From assembly GCA_947652115.1 (NCBI GenBank), contig OX393562.1, positions 770,843 through 834,842 on the forward strand: a DNA stretch of 64,000 nucleotides. The letters run 5' to 3'. The notes below the pieces were generated by a model. That model was given only the letters and a program-made list of their open reading frames with translations, had not been told where the DNA came from and did no database searches. This document shows, piece by piece, positions 20,669 through 33,800 of the stretch. Numbering within the stretch: the stretch's first letter is position 1; the number at the start of each line of letters is the position of its first letter. The position numbers were made by a program, and so were the translations under genes. This stretch comes from Blastomussa wellsi. Lineage: Eukaryota > Cnidaria > Anthozoa > Scleractinia > Plerogyridae.

Positions 20669-23600
20669 AAAAGCGTGTAAAAAGAAAAGCAAAAGTGCTC
20701 TAAGCCGAGTGTAGAAACTCGTTTGCAAAGGTCTTATTATCGTCGGTTTTCTTGTTGAAGAGGATATTTCGTTCCCTTGTGATAAAAATGTATCTTGCAG
20801 TAAAAATACTGTTGGTTTCACAAGTAGTTTTGTTTTGTTTGGAATTGAAATTTCACCCTTTCCTTGGCTGATTTATAAGCCTTATATTTGAAATTAATTA
20901 CTTCAGGTCGCATGAAGTCGCAAAAACTCTAGGCTCTAAATAATCTAAACGTTGTATAAACGTGACTACTTATGAGAATTCTCCAGGTGTCACAGTTGTA
21001 TATTAAATAAACCTTTAGGATCTTAACGATCTTATAGGACTGTGTCATAACAGATAAGAAAACCCTAAAGACGTTTTAATAATAACAAAAAAAGAACATA
21101 TTACAAGGGGCAAAGTTGATTTTATTGGCTTACTTCTCTAACATACGACTTCAATGACGTAACTTTAACAGTAACCAACAAAGATCTCCAAAATACGCAG
21201 CAAAAACGTTCGCACAGCTTTAAGAGGTTAGTTTTAATTCACTACAGGTCGTATTCCTAAATTATGGAAAGAAGAAAATGAAAGTTCCCCAAAATTGGCA
21301 AGGGCGACAGTTCCTTGATAAATAGACATGCATTTGCCCGGATTTTGTCTGTACACTGAAGTGTTTGTTCTGCGCAACGCCACGCGAGAACCCATAAAAC
21401 AGTTCGGTTAAATTCAGTTAAAAATAATGCAGTTGCACACTGGAATCGTGAACCATCTCTTAAATTCTGATTTTTTGTATTACTTTAAAATCCTTACCAA
21501 GTGAGTTACTGTCTAAACTGGAATGCTCTCAGTGTTACGCTAAATTTAAATAAAACTCCAATTATCATTTCTACATTTATTCAAACTTAGAATATTAAAG
21601 TGAAATATCAAAAGGACAAAATCAACTACTTTTGCTGTTATTAGAAAAGGCCAAAATGATTTTTTTATTGCCGAGTATTCGCAAAGAAAGAAAACTAAAA
21701 CGATTTTTATTGATTCTGGTGGCGTTTAAACTTGCTAATGAGCTTTATCGCTGACAAAATGTCAATTGCAAGACATGTGAAATTAAAACAATAAAGTTAA
21801 TGTTATAAAGACAAATAAAAATCGAGCGTTTATTCTCAAACGCCGAAAGAAAGCTTGTTACAAAAGAAAAAAGAGATCGTTTATGGTGGCAATTTTCGTG
21901 CAATTTTCCACTCCTCGTCACGTTCTTAAAGTTCCAAACTTAAAATTTACGAAGCTGGAAAACATACATTCCAGATTGGAAGGATAAGCTGCTTCTCGGA
22001 AGGTAAATATACGTGTCATGTTTGTTTCATGGTTTGTGTTCAAACGTTACAAAGTTAAAAACGACACAGCTTTGCTTAAATTCGTAAAACGGGCTTTCAT
22101 AACTGCCACCTGGTTTCCAGTAACTGCAACGTCTTTAGTTTTTTTATAATAATCATATTATACACATCTATTAATTACCTATTTTCCCCTAATGCAATAT
22201 CTTATCATGCACAGAGTAACTGAGAAAGGGGTTCTTTAAACAACAATATATGGAATTACGGGTTATATCTGTGGTTCGTTTTTTGGTGAGTTCGTTTGTT
22301 CGTCGTCCGTTGTATCGTGAGGCTCGTTATATCTGCGGTTCGTTATATCGCGAGAATTCTCGACATAAACGCGTATCGTTTCATTTTATTCTCCTTCATG
22401 TAATAAAGGTCAGTTCCACAACATTTGTTTCCTAATTATATTAGGTCTCAGTAAAACAAGTAAACTGGATCCTTATAAATTCTGAAAGAGGATTGTAGAT
22501 TTTTGATTTTTAATACTGCGTAATGCAAGACGCGGGATCGGGAAAATAAGGTCGTTTCGTTTCCGCCTATTTATTTTTATTTTATTTTTTCAGTTTATTT
22601 ATTTTTTTCCTTTCGTTGCTTTGCTCAAGCTTTAGTGCCAACCCACCTCCCATATTTTAATAGTATTTAGTTTTACTCAGCCCGATTAGCTTTTTAGTTA
22701 TTCTGAGTAAATGTTACCTTTTTTGTACTAATATATTATGTTGTAAATTAAGTTTAACTTTTTTTAATCTGGAAATAAAGCTTAGGAAACATAAAAGCTT
22801 GCAAATTGTGGAACAAGATTAAGAATTTACGTCTCCACTGAATATTTTCCATTATGCTAGGGCCGAAGTTATAAGGAATACAACTAGATGAACGAACAGT
22901 GCATCCACAACATGCTCAAATAGAAGAACTGAGTCACGAACGTCACGATATAACACGAACTATGCATAACGTTGTACGTCACGAACGCACATCCCTCCTA
23001 GCTAATTACCGGTCTGATTCCAGTAGGGTACCAGAACGGAGGGGTCCCAGTAGGGGACCCCCGGAGGCGCGGGGGGTGAAGCTGCAGCTGCAGCCCCCCA
23101 AATTTTGGGTAACTAATGGAAGCAAGAGAAATTTGGGCAGGGCAACTTGGGAGACGTTTTTGGGCAAATGGTTCGCCCCCCCGGGCAAAAAATTGCCCGT
23201 AGGCCTTTGATTCCCAGTGTTGACTACCGTACCCGGGTAGCAATTAGCAATAGGTGTGAATGATTAATTACGAATGATGATGGTGTAGTTCTGGATAAAG
23301 TTTTCAACTTCCATTGCCGAGTCTGTGGTTCAAACCTTCATTTAACGCTGGGGAGGGGAGGGATGGGGGAGCGCACTAGTAAAACGAGTTTGGCTCTTTC
23401 TAATTCTACGCTTCTTTGCCGGTCTGATTTGCATTTTTAGTCTCGCAGGTGAAAGCTTTAACTTCCGCTAACTCTGAATTTAGTCTAAAATTGCTGTATT
23501 CCTCATACGTATTCCTCAAAGCTTAGCGGAGTTATCACAGGTCCATAAGAATTAGGAACTCCGTCAAAAGATCAGAATGACGCGGATTCTGAATTTCACG

Positions 23601-25867
23601 AACGCACGTGTTTCTCATTGTAATTTTTTCCAAAAAGTCCGCCATCCCGTCGTAGTTCGTATTTCTTGGGAAGCGAACTATTTCATGATGACATAAATAA
23701 CTTTTTCAATTATTTTCCGCTTGTTTGGAATAGGTTTGGTAGAAATTTTATTCGCCGCTGATGTGGAGGCAGAAATTAGGCCTGCCTTTCCTTTAACAGA
23801 TAACCTGCCCTTTATTGTGCGTCCCCGGCGCGTTTAAAGTTTAAGAGCAATTTAGTTTTTGCAAAATGTTAAGATCAGTCTGCCATTTGTAAAATGTGAG
23901 ATCGTTCGAGAATCTCGTGACAGCTCAAAAATGGAAACAAAAGATGAAGTTTTGGAGAAATTGGTATGCAACCATAATAATGTTTTATGCCCAACTGTTA
24001 ATGCATTACATGTATAATGTCATTTAGTGCTTCCTCCTTTTGGAAATGTTAACGGCCAATTAAATACACATGCTTCACTTGAAAGAAGAAAATGGAATGT
24101 AAAAAACTCGAGAAACTTTTTGTCGTTATTGGAATTTGCACAAATTATTTCTTGCACGAAAATCAAGCACTGAGCAATTCGGTATTTAAAAAAAATACAA
24201 AATTATTTCTTCCCCAACATTGACTTTTTCCCTATGTTGTAGTTACTTTTTGTTAGTAAGCTGCCTTTTAAGAAATCAGTTTGACTTCTTTGTTTTCTTA
24301 ATCGAGAGGTTTAGCCTTTTTCCTTTTACAGCCAAGTAACATGTACTGATTAGTAAGCCTGATCGTTAAGAATGAGTCAGCTCTTCAATTGTGCATTTTG
24401 TTCATCACTGACTGGCGAGATACCTTGTGCTATATTTGTAGCTAAGTAAATTCTTGCCAGTTGAGTTTTTTTAAACATTTTTATTGGCCCTTTTAAGTCC
24501 TTTACCCCGAAACTGTTAAAGTTTATTCTGAGTTTTATCCGATTTTGTTTCATGTTTGAATATAACTGCTACTAAAGAAAAGAACATCATTTGTCCGTTG
24601 CGTTTTTACTGCGTAAGAAGAACTAACCCCTCATTCTATTGCTATCTTATTCCGTCCAGGCACCTCAGTTGAAAAACAAATGCAACATTTCATTTCACTG
24701 TTACGTTTTTCATCAACAGAGAGCGTTGACTGCTTTCGTTCTCAAAAACAATCCATAACATGGTTTGGCCTAATATTTATGTGGTGAATTTTACATATTT
24801 TAGTGCTTTCTTTCGTATATGTGCTTAGCATGCGCACTGAGTCTAGCTGAGAGTAAAACTGAGTTGGAGCAAACTAGAATGTTAGTTTTACACATCGTTT
24901 TAAAGAAAAAGTAAGCAAGGTTCTCTGTTATTCTTTACCAGTACACTAAAATACGCTTAAGATATCAATTTGGTTAAGAACGGAAGCCTTAGGATCCTTG
25001 AAAACTAAGACAAAACAAACACTTTAGAATTCGGTCTGACAGAGTAAACTATTTGCATAACAAAGCATCCATGAAGTTGAATTTTCGCTGTGTGTGCCTA
25101 GAAGTGTTAGAATAAGCTTTTAATACCATAAATAACGCAGAAATCCCCATGCACCCCCACACATACCACCAGGGACTTAACATCAATGCATTAAAAAATG
25201 TCCAAAATGAAATGATTGCTTTCAGGGTTTATGGATCTTTTTATTTGTTTTAAAATTAGAAATATACTACCAGTCTCTAAAGATGTCGTGCCTCCACGTA
25301 GGCGACATGCAAAAAGAGATCATTATCTATAAGTATTGTGGTGTCCCATGTTGGTTGTAATTAAATTTCCACTTAGGGTTGCGCTTTCGCGAAAGTTTCG
25401 CCTCGTAAAAGACCCAGCTGCTTTCTGTCAAAGCTGGGCCCAAGAAAAAGCTGGAAACATTTCGTTAAAATTTTAGCTAACTAATGAGCCGAGTGACAGT
25501 TTTTCTTGATGAATTTGCGTTTACTAAAGTACCTAGAACACCTGCAGAGCAGCAAACTGAATTGTGTTCCAAAAGAACTGGCTATCGTCTTTTCCTTAAA
25601 ACATATTCAACGGATTCAAGAAGGAACGTTGAAAGGCAATCGCAGATCTCATCCCTAGAATTCCGCAAAGAACAGGGACAAAAGTCGAATTAACTGGAGC
25701 TCGGAAAATCTCCAGTTGTTAGGTAGCCGGGTATGCTTTTTTGATAAACTTCACGATAGTGACAAATTCTGGCGATAATGAGTAACATTTTAGGCAAAGG
25801 AAAATCTTTATTTAAATATGGAGGTTCTGTGTACGGATTTGTTATGATGCTCGTTTATTTTGTGTCA
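20669..25867. other. Intergenic region upstream of the class C GPCR
   Basis: No splice-supported gene. It contains a GC-rich block at about 23,025-23,245 that stands out from its surroundings and may be transposon-derived, and a short repetitive stretch at 22,250-22,360 (GTTCGTTATATC motifs). A potential small first exon (ATG at 23,932, plus) has no partner. Confidence 0.4.
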
Positions 25868-25897
25868 TAGAACAAAAGCAAAGACGCCCGAAGCTCG

Positions 25898-28564
25898 ATG
25901 CCTGTAGTAACTTACAGGTTTTTACAAGCGCTCAGAATGGTCCCAGTTCTACTTCTGTTTCTGTGGTCATCACTTTACTTTGTGCCGGGTTCTAGCAGCC
26001 CTAAACGATTCTATCAACCAGGAAATGTGACGCTGGGTGTTATCCTACCACTTCATGTTAAAAACTCGGAGGATAGCTGTGGCGAATTCTACGCTTTTGG
26101 ACTCGGCTACATAGAAGCCATTACTTTTGCAATAGAGCGCATCAACAACAATCCCAACTTACTTCCAAACGTGACATTGGGATTTGACATTCGCGACTAT
26201 TGCGACACACCTGTTCTGGCAATGAAAACGGCCAACGACTTTGTCAAGAGCAATTACCTGAACGAGTTGTTCGAAGGGCAAAAAGATGGCGGCACCTCGA
26301 GAAGGAAGTTTACGATACACGTTCAAAATCTGACATCGCCCATCTCTGCGGTGATAGGCACGGAAGATTCAAGCAGTAGTACTCTGGTATCCAGTTTGCT
26401 TCAAGTGGCTGGTATTCCAACCATAAGTCCGTTTGCTACCAGCGAGGAATTAAGTTCGCCGTACTTTAATGCATTTTTTCGCACCATACCACCGGATGGT
26501 GAGCAAGCAAGAGCCATGGTTGACATTATAGAATACTATCGATGGACCTACATCGCAGCTGTGGCCATCGATCATTCATACGGTCGTTACGGATTGCGCG
26601 CCTTGGAACGTGAAGCGTACGACAGGAAAACATTCTGCATCGCGTTTTCGGAGTACTTTACGCACTCTGGCTACAAAGGAAAAATAAAAACGATCGTGAG
26701 AAAGCTAAAAGCGGCTGAAAATATCAAAGTAGTCGTCCTTTGGAGCAACTACGAGCCCGCCAAACGGTTTTTAACGGAAGCTACTGCGCAAGGGTTGGAG
26801 GGACGGACATTTCTCATCAGTGAAGCCATTGCGGTCATAAGTCCTGAAGTGCTGGAAGAAAACTCTGCAATCCTTAAGGGAGCATTAGGAATAAGGCCAT
26901 ATCTATTCTCTGACCAACCATTCGAGGAACATCTGAAAGGAATTACAGTGAAGGACACGAAAGCAAGCGCTAATCCATGGTGGGGAGAGTTCTGGTTAGA
27001 CTACCTCAATTGCTCAGGACAAGCTGGTGCAAAAGACATTTGCGATGATAACGCTAAATTAGACGAGCGAGCCTTTACCAAAATACACAACGCATTCATT
27101 CCTTATTTGACCGACGCTATATACGCTCTGGCAAACGCGATAGATTCCATGTTTAAATGCAAAGAACCTATAGGGTTGTTAAAGGACGGAAAATGTCCCA
27201 ACACTAATTTCGTTACCAAACCCGAGGACACACTGGTGTACCTCAGAAAAGTCAGACTTCAAGGAATCACAGGGAAAATACAGTTCACCGAAAATGGCGA
27301 TCCTTTCACTTCATCTTACGACATTGTAAACTTTCAAATACAAGGCAAGCGCTATGCAAATGTGAAGGTTGGAACTTGGACAGGAGGTCAATCCAACAAA
27401 CTCACTATCAACAGTGATTTGATTAAGTGGAACGATCCGACGGGCGCTGAATGCCCGGTGTCAACATGCAGTCACAATTGTCCTCCGGGAACGAAGCAAA
27501 CCGTAACTGTGTCTTGCTGTTGGGAATGCATCAAATGTCCAATCGGTAGCATTAGCACAGACTACAGCTCTGCAAACTGCACTCAATGCCCAGACAAGCA
27601 CATGTCCAACAAAGATGGCACCGCATGCCTGCCTCTACCAATCATCAATGTTCAATGGACAGACACTACAGCTGTGATATGTATAGTTCTAACAGCAGTT
27701 GGCCTGTTTGGGACAGTCGTGGCTTTCGTTATCTTTGTTAAATACCAGAACACCCCTTTAGTGAAGGCTTCCAATCGCGAACTGAGCTTCCTCTTGTTGT
27801 TTGCAATCGCGTTGTGCTTCGTGTTGACATTGCTCCATCTGATCCAGCCCACGACAATCCTATGTTGTGTTGTATATCCCTGGAGGTACTTCATCAACAC
27901 CACCTGTGTGTCAGTCCTGTTCCTCAAGACAAACCGCCTGGTCCGAGCATTTCAAACTGATATTATCCCCAACTGGTTCAAAAAATACGTTGTGGATCGA
28001 AAACGTCAATTTCTTGTCGTCCTTCTTCTCAATATCGTTGAAGTCATCCTCACGGTGTTGTGGCTTGCGTTGGATCCTCCGTACGAACATCACGAGATTC
28101 GACCACAGACGCATTTGTTTCACACGTGTTTGCCTTTCAGGACAACCGTGGGCAAGGTGTTTAGAGCAGTCATGTTCACATACTTCATTTTCCTGTCGCT
28201 AGTATCCGCCATTTACGCCTTCAAGGCGAGACGACTGCCCGAAAATTTCAACGAAGCAAGGTACATCGGGTTGGCAATGTACGTTTTGTTGATCTCGTGG
28301 GTGTCATTTTACCCAGTGGATTCCTCGTTGGAGGGATTTTACACCACAATAGTGGCATGCGCCACAGCCTTGGTCACGGCGTACGGATTGCTTTTGTGTA
28401 TTTTCGCGCCAAAACTCTTTGTCATCATCTTCCACCCGGAGCAGAACACAAACGAGTTCATGAAAGCTGAAATCGGACATTTTACGTCGAGTTTCACCAT
28501 GACGACGAAAATTCAAATGAGGGTCCGGCCCGTAAATGGAAATGAGAATGACTGTTCTTTTTGA
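25898..28564 (+). CDS. Class C G-protein-coupled receptor, intronless (mGluR/CaSR-like)
   Basis: 888 residues in one open frame. An in-frame TAG at 25,868-25,870 makes the ATG at 25,898 the first possible start. Order: signal peptide (MVPVLLLFLWSSLYF, residues about 14-33); Venus-flytrap ligand domain (about 40-510); nine-cysteine domain (about 514-576: ECPVSTCSHNCPPGT, CCWECIKCP); seven membrane helices (about 586-845); short tail starting FHPEQNT. The ligand domain keeps the Ser-rich loop SSSSTLVSSLLQ, 'PFATSEELS', 'HSYGRYG' and NPWWGEFW typical of mGluR relatives. The position of the conserved Asp in the mGluR hinge appears to be Glu ('LISEAIA'), so the ligand may not be glutamate. TM3 has CCVVYPWRYFINTTC and the conserved FLKTNR. 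It acts at the plasma membrane, probably as a dimer (family knowledge). Absence of introns is plain from the sequence and could reflect retroposition. Confidence 0.95.
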   Translation: MPVVTYRFLQALRMVPVLLLFLWSSLYFVPGSSSPKRFYQPGNVTLGVILPLHVKNSEDSCGEFYAFGLGYIEAITFAIERINNNPNLLPNVTLGFDIRDYCDTPVLAMKTANDFVKSNYLNELFEGQKDGGTSRRKFTIHVQNLTSPISAVIGTEDSSSSTLVSSLLQVAGIPTISPFATSEELSSPYFNAFFRTIPPDGEQARAMVDIIEYYRWTYIAAVAIDHSYGRYGLRALEREAYDRKTFCIAFSEYFTHSGYKGKIKTIVRKLKAAENIKVVVLWSNYEPAKRFLTEATAQGLEGRTFLISEAIAVISPEVLEENSAILKGALGIRPYLFSDQPFEEHLKGITVKDTKASANPWWGEFWLDYLNCSGQAGAKDICDDNAKLDERAFTKIHNAFIPYLTDAIYALANAIDSMFKCKEPIGLLKDGKCPNTNFVTKPEDTLVYLRKVRLQGITGKIQFTENGDPFTSSYDIVNFQIQGKRYANVKVGTWTGGQSNKLTINSDLIKWNDPTGAECPVSTCSHNCPPGTKQTVTVSCCWECIKCPIGSISTDYSSANCTQCPDKHMSNKDGTACLPLPIINVQWTDTTAVICIVLTAVGLFGTVVAFVIFVKYQNTPLVKASNRELSFLLLFAIALCFVLTLLHLIQPTTILCCVVYPWRYFINTTCVSVLFLKTNRLVRAFQTDIIPNWFKKYVVDRKRQFLVVLLLNIVEVILTVLWLALDPPYEHHEIRPQTHLFHTCLPFRTTVGKVFRAVMFTYFIFLSLVSAIYAFKARRLPENFNEARYIGLAMYVLLISWVSFYPVDSSLEGFYTTIVACATALVTAYGLLLCIFAPKLFVIIFHPEQNTNEFMKAEIGHFTSSFTMTTKIQMRVRPVNGNENDCSF

Positions 28565-30220
28565 CTGCTGTGCATTTCAGCGAAGTCCATGAAGGGACCA
28601 CAGAAAATGAATATCGTGTACAGTAATGTGTGTATGTATGTATGTATGTATGTATGTATGTTCACTCTTAGGTAAAGCATTGTAAATACAGCTGTAGTGT
28701 CAACATGTTTTAATTTCTAAAAGGAAATCAAAAATTGGACGTTGATTTTAAGCGATTACGAAATAATACTATTTCATAACCAGGCGAATCAATTGTTTGT
28801 CTAATTTATCTGGAGCAGTTAGGCTCACACTAAGCCAATCAAATCAATTGAGGCAGTACGTTCACATCAATGCATCCTGGTAGCGATTGAATGTTAACGT
28901 TTGGAAACTAATTTTAAAGTTTAGCAAGTTTACTGGGTAAAATATTATCAGCTACCAAGCGTTAATGACCTCAGATGATTTATTAACAGATCTTCGTAAC
29001 TAGTTAAGATTTTAACTACTTTAATTAACAATAATTAAGCTTAGAATGATGAAGTGGAATCTATCCCAATTTTTCGGAACCTCCAAGGGAGGTGAAAATT
29101 GGTTAGAGCATAGTTAGTTATGGTTAAAGAATGAAAAAAAATAGAGAATAAATATATATTGTTCAACTGGAGGGATAAGAACAACATTAATTTTGGTTCG
29201 AATTATCGGTGGATTGGAAAAGTTTTCTGGTCTCTGTCATATTAGTTTTCCACCGTCTATGCTGATATGCAGTCTCAACAAATGAAACTTTACAATTAGG
29301 GATTTTAAAATTGTGTGAGTGAAGAGATTGGACTCTTTGGTAATTTCCAATAGAGGCACAGCCATTAATGAAATGTTTTTGTGACAGATCTGGTCACAAG
29401 TACAATTATTAAATCCTTAATTGTTCCCAATCCTTTTAATAAAAATGCTATTGTAAATATGAGCTTCTGAATCGAAATGTTTACACGAATTAAAATGTAC
29501 CAGGCGTCCTTTTGACGCAATGTTGATCATCTTCGCATTGAAAGCTGACTGTAGTATTAGGTCCGTCAGCTTTCATCGTTTTTAGATACATGTTTAACGC
29601 TTTATCAAATCTCAGCCGAGAGTGAAACGGACTAGAAACGAGTTTGCGACAAAGGTCGCAAAGAGGCAGCCGCGTTTTTTGGCGCTAAACTCTGAGCGAT
29701 ACTTTTAATTGTCCGGTTGGGAAAAATGTCCTTCTATCGGCCAATCAAAATACGAGCATTTACTGGAGCAGAATTATTGACAGTCTAACTTCGTAAAATC
29801 CAGGATACTTGCTCCCGTCCCAGATTTTCGTTTGCAGTCTGCTTTTAAAGTCCCCTTCCCACAGGTATAAGCCCTGTCTCATCCAACATATTCTTAACTC
29901 ACCAACTTCCACAAAAAGAAATTCGAAAATAATGACTTTGAAAGTAGCCTTGCAGATCAGAACATTTAATCAAGGTGGCTCTCTTGCAAATTCGTTCGTT
30001 TTAGTTACTCGATTCACAGAAAACCTTGTGCCACGCCCAGATCGGTATCCTTTCCTTTAGGCTCAAGAGGCTCATTCTTAACAATTTGTTGAATATGAGC
30101 ATACCGTATTTGTCAGTTTGTAGGGTAACAATACGAGATAAACTCAGAATATTACAATTAAACTGAATGAAAGTTTTTGTATTTTACTTCTACAACGTTG
30201 GTTTCAGTCAAAGAGCGTTT
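28565..30220. other. GPCR 3' flank
   Basis: It includes a (GTAT)n microsatellite at 28,629-28,661 and an AATAAA at about 29,146, a possible polyadenylation signal. No other gene seen. Confidence 0.45.
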
Positions 30221-30347
30221 ATATATTAAAATTTAGCGAGGCCTAGAGAACACGAACAAAAGAATTTAATAAATATGCATTGTTTTCTTTGTGTCCTCTA
30301 GGCCTCACTACCACGCTGAATTTTAATATATCGAAAGTGGCCTATTG
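30221..30347. mobile_element. Foldback element related to 7,074-7,234
   Basis: Arms ATATATTAAAATTTAGCGAG and its near-complement; inner CGAGGCCTAGAG / CTCTAGGCCTC. The right end matches the 7-kb element (AATTTTAATATATCGAAAGT). Confidence 0.68.
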
Positions 30348-30387
30348 TGCTGGCATGCAGACTAAGCTACTGACTTGCTTTTGGGGC

Positions 30388-30810
30388 GAGAGAAGATTGG
30401 ACACGAGGGTTAATGAGGCGCCCAGGCTGTCATGGTAACGGTGGGAGGAAAGTTTTGACCCTAAAATATTGACAGCCTGCACGCCATTCTCGTCTCCAGA
30501 GCCACTTGTCCCTCTTAGCCAGCTGGGCCTGTGCACGAGGAACAAGTGGCTCTGAGGACACAGGATTCGATTGGCTGAAATCTAACAAAGGGAGTCCAAT
30601 CACATCAGCCGTTTTAAAATCCCAAATCGTTAGCACGTTTAAAACGGTGGATGTGATTGGACTGCCTGTGTTAGATTTCAGCCAATCGAATCATGTGTCC
30701 CCAGAGCCACTTGTTCCTCATGCACAGGCCCAGCTGGCTTAGAGGAAAAAGTGACTCTGGGTACTAGAATGCCTGCGCGCCTTAATTGCCTCCCTCGTGT
30801 CCAATCTCCT
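30388..30810. mobile_element. Long foldback element, about 420 bp
   Basis: Outer arms GAGAGAAGATTGGACACGAG and their complement at 30,796-30,810. The middle is a near-perfect hairpin: CCAGAGCCACTTGT, TTCGATTGGCTGAAATCTAA and AGTCCAATCACATC each recur inverted, with a loop around 30,620-30,635. Non-coding; open frames there are by-products of symmetry. Confidence 0.82.
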
Positions 30811-33800
30811 GTCACGCCAAAAACAAATAGATAACGGCTGGGTACGAGTCTGGATCTCGTTTAGATCCGGCGGCCCAGACTCTTTGGCCCATCCATTCTC
30901 CAAAGTCTGCTTGAGAAATGTTTGAATTGTTTGCGTACTTTTTGCAGCATGAATTGTAAAAAGGAACGGGTCAAATATTTTCTTATGTACTACTATGCCC
31001 CGTCGTATCAGATTGTCTATATCGGCGTTGTATAGACATTATGTGGAGAAAGAGAGATGGGTCTCAGTCTGTTAGAATAAGGATGAAAAAACTGACTGAA
31101 ACGGTATCGCATGTTTTCACCGAACAGGGAGGAGGGGTACGTGAATTTCAACGAAATTTTAAGAGCTTTAAATAAGGATTTGAAGAACGAAAATTATATT
31201 TCGAATACTGTTTATCTACTTATTTTTGACAAATTACAATTTTAATCAAATCTTTAATCCTTTGAGAAAGCTTTTTACTCCCAAACATTATGCTTTCTAA
31301 TGAGCATGGGTTACGAGATATTTGCATTAAACCACTTTTGTCCGCTGTTGGGAGCAGGATTGGGAACTCATCGTTTCCGAATTGTTTAATTCGAATTTGT
31401 TTAATTCGATGTTTCCGAACACGCAAAAAATCCATTGCCGCTGCAATTGTAAACCTAACTTATGTCTGAGATGGGAAATACTTTGTTGAAGACAGCGAGG
31501 AGAACTAAGAGGACTAAAACCTGTTTTTAACAAGATAAAACTTGTTTTCTACAGACAACGTATCGTGGGATATTTGTCAATCGTTTCGCGCATTATTTTA
31601 AGCATAAAGAGTGGAATATATGAAACTGAATAAATATTCGGATCCCTATATTACTGAAAGAAGTTTAATTTAAGGATTGAAAGTAAATTTGGCGAGCAGG
31701 TACTTCCGTATAAGCGGAAAAAGTTTTGCGATTTGCCCTGAGTCTATAAACTAGCGAAAAAAAGAGCGCCTGATCGCAGGCTATATGACGTTATTTCTCA
31801 CCAGACGTTTTGCCCTTGTAAACCAAAAGTTCGTTTACTGTCTAAAATCAAACTTTTACTTTATACCTGTCGAGCGTGTTCCATCCCATCTCTCGGGTCT
31901 TGTTATACAGACTCGTTAAACTGCTCTAAGACTGTAGATGAAACACAAACACCCTGAAGCCTTTAAGGTCACTAATTAGACAAGACCATCCAATAGCAAC
32001 ACCTGAAAATAGTAACAACTGTTCTTATTCTAGTTTAAACTGTAAGAATGCCCTTATTCAGTGCAATATATTTCTTAAACCGCAGATGACAAATTCCCAC
32101 TCAATCTGGGTCTGGACGAGTGTAGAACGATAGCTTTGGAGGAACACAGAGCCCAGAAGGTGTCCCATTGTGGAGACACATGATTGAGTCGTGAGCACAA
32201 TGGTAGACCATTTTCTTCAATAATGCGAGTTTGTCTTCCTCTTTGACAAAAGAAAATTAAACAAAGCGGTGATTTGGTCGTTGAGTAACGAACAATGAGT
32301 CTGTGGACCTCACTTAGCTAAACACGTGGAAGCTTTTAATTGTCGCTTGTTTTCTGCATAATCACTTTTAACATTACGAACGCATCAATTGGGTTTGTGG
32401 CACGCTTCGCGGCTGATAGAAATGGACTCTTTTTCTGTGTTCTTGACTGTTGGGTATCTAACACGCTTTTTATAAAGAGGATGCCGCTCTCCATCAGATG
32501 TGAGCATGTCGCTATATTTCTTCATTTCGTTAATCCTTAAACTTCAGTTAAACTACTACAACAGAGAATAATTTACTCTTTCGTGCAAGGCATGAGGCAA
32601 ATTAAATTCGGCTTTTACAAGACAATGAGTTCGTACTCTTAGCTTCTTGTGGGCCGGGAGTTTCTGTTAACTTTCTTTGACCACAGCTTAAGCCTCCATT
32701 TACAACAAAAACAAGAAATTACCCTTTCATTAATGTCACTCAGGCGTAGCCACGCAGCCTAACAAAGGACTTAAGATTTTGTCCTCAAAGTTATTAAACT
32801 GTCAATGAGTATCGAATATTCTCGTTTCTTTATTATAATATTGGATATTTATAACGCAATCGAGAATTCTCGTATCTTAATAGCACTGTCTCTTTCTTGT
32901 TTTGCTTTTCGTATATAACTTGGTCTCACCTTCTCTTTAATGGTTATGATGTTGACAAAATGACATAAATTCAATTAAAAAGTCGTTTGTAGTTTCTTTT
33001 AGCCATTGGTTTATTTAATTGTTTTGCTGTGACAAAGTTGGTTTAACTTTATGAGTAATATGCTCGCAGAAATTGTTTTCCCTTCCTTAAAGTTACTCGG
33101 TAGCGCCTGACTAACTGAAGCCCGCGGCAAAAACTGCTTTTTCGTTGATGTATTTTTTTATTTATTTTTTTGTCATTTAGAGCCATCAATATTGCACCTA
33201 CAATATGACTGTAAAACTTTAATGCCCCTATCAAAACTAAGTATAAATTTAAAAATTTGACTTTTTTCATTTAGATTTGCTTCTTCAAAGACTCAACCAG
33301 TTTATAGCGACACTTGTCTGGCGACCAAGGGGTTTCATGTTTTTCAATATATTTCAACAAAAATTCTAAAATAGCTCGCTACCATGTTTTTATCGGAAAG
33401 TTCTGAATCCTATTTTAAACCAAAATGAATAATGGTCAATTTTTCTTATTTTTTAAATTCATAGTGCTCATAATTTATATTTTGATACTCGTTAGCTTCA
33501 AATTGAGACATGATATTTAGCTTTTCATGTTGTTTTTTCCCTTAGTGCAAGTTAATGCACATGCAAAGTTGGTTGAATTTTGTCGTCAATTTCTTATTGG
33601 ACCGACTCATCAGTCTGTTTAAGCCGCCAGATGTTATAACGTTTGTTCTAACGTCTATGGTAACTGCAACTTGTTAAAATCAATGTTTTTAATGCCAGCG
33701 TAACAATACTCTCCTTAGAACTTGTATCATTTCTCCAGCATTTCGATAAAAGAGGCCCGCGAGTGCATTGTTAAGCCGCGCAACTTTGCCCAAAAACAAC

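Noticed and set aside
23932..23966. Short first exon METKDEVLEKL with donor GTATGC on the plus strand
   Set aside because: No partner exon fits, and the downstream GPCR has its own start with an in-frame stop before it.
30342..30742. Three overlapping frames of 67-78 codons on both strands
   Set aside because: They arise from the symmetry of the long foldback element; no splice sites or protein family.
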